DNA of 64,000 nucleotides from contig JASANC010004634.1 of the NCBI GenBank assembly GCA_030248135.1, positions 1 through 64,000 of the forward strand. The letters run 5' to 3'. Positions 62,308 through 64,000 of the stretch are shown here, one piece after another. Made by a program: the position numbers and the translations under genes. Numbering within the stretch: the first letter of the stretch is position 1; each line of letters begins with the position of its first letter. The stretch comes from Theristus sp. LFF4_11. Taxonomy: Eukaryota > Nematoda > Chromadorea > Monhysterida > Xyalidae. A model generated the notes under the pieces. It was not told the origin of the DNA. It ran no database searches and saw only the letters and a list, made by a program, of their open reading frames with translations.

Positions 62308-62800
62308 TTAGGGTTGTTAAACAAAAATGAAATTTTTTTTTTAAAAAGTGATTAAAAAAAACAAAAATGCCAATTTTTTTTTTTAATGCAAAAAATTTTG
62401 GTTGGCACGTTTTATGATATTACGCTCCAGTTAACTCACGCTCCAACATTGGATGTTCTCGGACATTGCTAAAACGGACCTAAACCTAAAAGCCAAACCT
62501 AAGCCTAAGCTTGTGCAAAAGCTGTTCCTAACCTAAGCCTAACCTAAGCCAAGCCTTTTTAAGAAAGCAAGAATGAAAATAACTGTGTTTTGAACGAGTT
62601 TTTGTTGAGGGCGGAGCGTGTGCACGCGCGCCAGTGGATCATGAGCAATGAGCAATGCGGATGCGGGGCAGGTGCATATCATAATGAAGCGTTGCGATGG
62701 TTCCTCTAATATGCTCTGAAAACCTCAATTTTGGCACAATTTTTCGAAAGTTCAACAAAAATTTTCTTTGATTATACCTCGTAAAACCTTTAGCAGTCGA
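62308..62800. mobile_element. Diverged fragment related to the 1.0-kb hAT-like element
   Basis: Starts GGTTAGGGTTGTTAAAC and contains long A/T runs. Near 62718 it has a CAATTTTGGCACAATTTTTC block resembling the region near 58420 of copy 1. Boundaries are unclear. Confidence 0.35.
62475..62560. repeat. Degenerate CCTAAG/GCCTAA repeat tract
   Basis: Contains AAGCCTAAGC, CCTAACCTAAGCCTAACC and similar hexamer-like units, interrupted by about 20 bp. It resembles the nematode telomere unit TTAGGC in complement, mixed with TTAGGT units. Confidence 0.5.
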
Positions 62801-62985
62801 TTTTGGGCCGTTTTACCGACTGATTTTAGGCTTCGACAACATCTGCGATGAAGTTTTTGAGCGTCCCAAAGCTTAGCCTGCCATTTCCGATGCAGATAAG
62901 GTGACGATTCGCCTCGCAGAGCGTCCGATTGTGCTCGCTGCTCCGTTTGCAACAGTAGCGAAAGCGGGACCTCGGGTGAGGGGGG

Positions 62986-63350
62986 GGCAGTACCGAAGGC
63001 GAAAGCAAATTTTCGGGGGGGGGGGGGGTGTCTTCACGGGGGGGGGGGGTGCCGAAAATTTTCAGTGGGGGGTGTCAGTCATAGTCCGGTGACACCCCCC
63101 CCCCCCAAGCGTGGGCCATGGGGGGTGCACTATTGTAGAAAATTTTCTGGGGGGGGTGCACAGCCCCCACCCAGTAGCGAAAGCGGGACCTCGGGTGAGG
63201 GGGGTGTTTGCCTAATTTTAGAGGGGGGGGGTCAGGTGCCTTCTCGGTGAGGGGGGGGGGTGCACGTGCACCAAATTTTCATGTGGGGGGGGGGTGCACT
63301 GGCAGAAAAATGTCGGGAGGGGGGGGGGGTGCACGGGATCGCACGGGTAA
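62986..63350. repeat. G-run modules, reverse orientation
   Basis: The same linkers as in 61051-62300 but reverse complemented. It begins with CAGTACCGAAGGCGAAAGCA and contains GTGCCGAAAATTTTCAGTG, GTGTCAGTCATAG and CTATTGTAGAAAATTTTCTG between long G runs. Confidence 0.85.
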
Positions 63351-63519
63351 TACCAAATTTTTACCTTAGAAAAACACAGAAATTCTTGTAAAATACAGAA
63401 TATTTTGTGCAAACAAGCTGCTTGTTTGGTCAGAAACAACAAAATCTAAGCAGGGACAGACACAAACGTCAAGAAAAATGCAAAAATTACGGTATTTTTG
63501 GAAAAAATTGAGATGAGAT

Positions 63520-63725
63520 TGACCACCGTGAGGGGGGGGTGCGATCCCGTGTTTTCTCGCGGGGGGGGTGGGGGGGAGTCTAGTACCCGTGTCGAGGTAA
63601 AGGGGGGAGGCCGAGGGGGGTACACGGGTATCTGCCCGTGCACGGGCAGGATTTTCGGCTGAGGGGGGGTGGACCCCCCCCCCCCCCCCCCGCACTTTCG
63701 CTACTGCCCCCCCCCACGGTCCGGC
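63520..63725. repeat. Additional G-run and C-run segment
   Basis: Dense G runs of 6-10 and one run of about 18 C, without the standard linkers. I see no coding. Confidence 0.6.
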
Positions 63726-63837
63726 TCGGGGGCCCGACCCATCAGATTTTTTCGCTAAAATTTTAGCTAGAAAAACGCTAAAAAGCTATAAAAACAGCAA
63801 AATAATGCTAAAAATACACTAAAAATCAAGTATAAAC

Positions 63838-64000
63838 CAGTACCGAAGGCGAAAGCAAATTTTCGAGAGGGGGGGTGTCGTCACGTGGGGGGGGGGGTGC
63901 CGAAAATTTTTCAGTGGGGGGGTGTCAGTCATGGTACAGTGACACCCCCCAGGCGTGGGCCAGGGGGGGGGGTGCACTATTGTAGAAAATTGTCGGGGGG
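63838..64000. repeat. G-run module, reverse orientation, cut by the window edge
   Basis: Begins CAGTACCGAAGGCGAAAGCA like the copy at 62986 and keeps the same linker order up to TATTGTAGAAAATTGTC at the window end. Confidence 0.85.

Overview
This is animal nuclear DNA. Its genes are split into many short exons with spliceosomal introns (GT or GC donors, mostly pyrimidine-rich CAG acceptors). They encode an SF3a60 splicing factor, a CstF-77 polyadenylation factor, a secreted thrombospondin type 1 repeat protein and a type II membrane sugar transferase. Introns and intergenic DNA are packed with short non-autonomous transposons. The TTTTCAG-like acceptors, the sugar-transferase type and a degenerate GCCTAA-type repeat lean towards a nematode, but I cannot fix the species.

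The dominant structure is a palindrome of about 43 kb. The left arm (1-20370, open at the window edge) is the reverse complement of the right arm (22351-42908), separated by a 1980-bp spacer. Each arm carries a 17-exon CSTF3 gene (left 15536-2127 on the minus strand, right 27264-40554 on the plus strand). The right copy has a 4-nt exon 2 frameshift that the left copy lacks. SF3A3 starts in the spacer and runs into the right arm (20888-25953, plus). The left arm holds only its last seven exons (20115-16855, minus). Both inner arm ends lie at the edges of the same short TIR transposon family. One 265-bp transposon is in the right arm only, and the left arm has its clean empty TA site.

Transposons in the arms: a 140-175 bp TA-target MITE starting CAGTCGAAC (family M); a 170-200 bp MITE starting near CTGCGACTCAATGCG (family B, repeatedly close to splice sites and in gene-sense orientation); a 1.17-kb hAT-like element with 8-bp target duplications (two per arm); a tRNA-derived SINE with a 12-bp target duplication; and a 0.45-kb CCGTATTACC element.

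Right of the palindrome (42909-64000): a 261-bp TA MITE; a small His-rich two-span membrane ORF (45688-46116); a 4-kb TIR element with a TA duplication that contains two inverted repeats and two tandem arrays (46649-50640); a minus-strand sugar-transferase gene (54621-51864); a minus-strand TSP1 gene (58041-55943); a second palindrome made of two inverted 1-kb hAT-like elements (58312-61050); and repeated modules with very long C or G runs (about 59876-64000).

SF3A3 and CSTF3 both act in nuclear mRNA processing: SF3a60 in U2 snRNP and branch-site recognition, CstF-77 in 3' end cleavage. They lie head to tail 1.3 kb apart.
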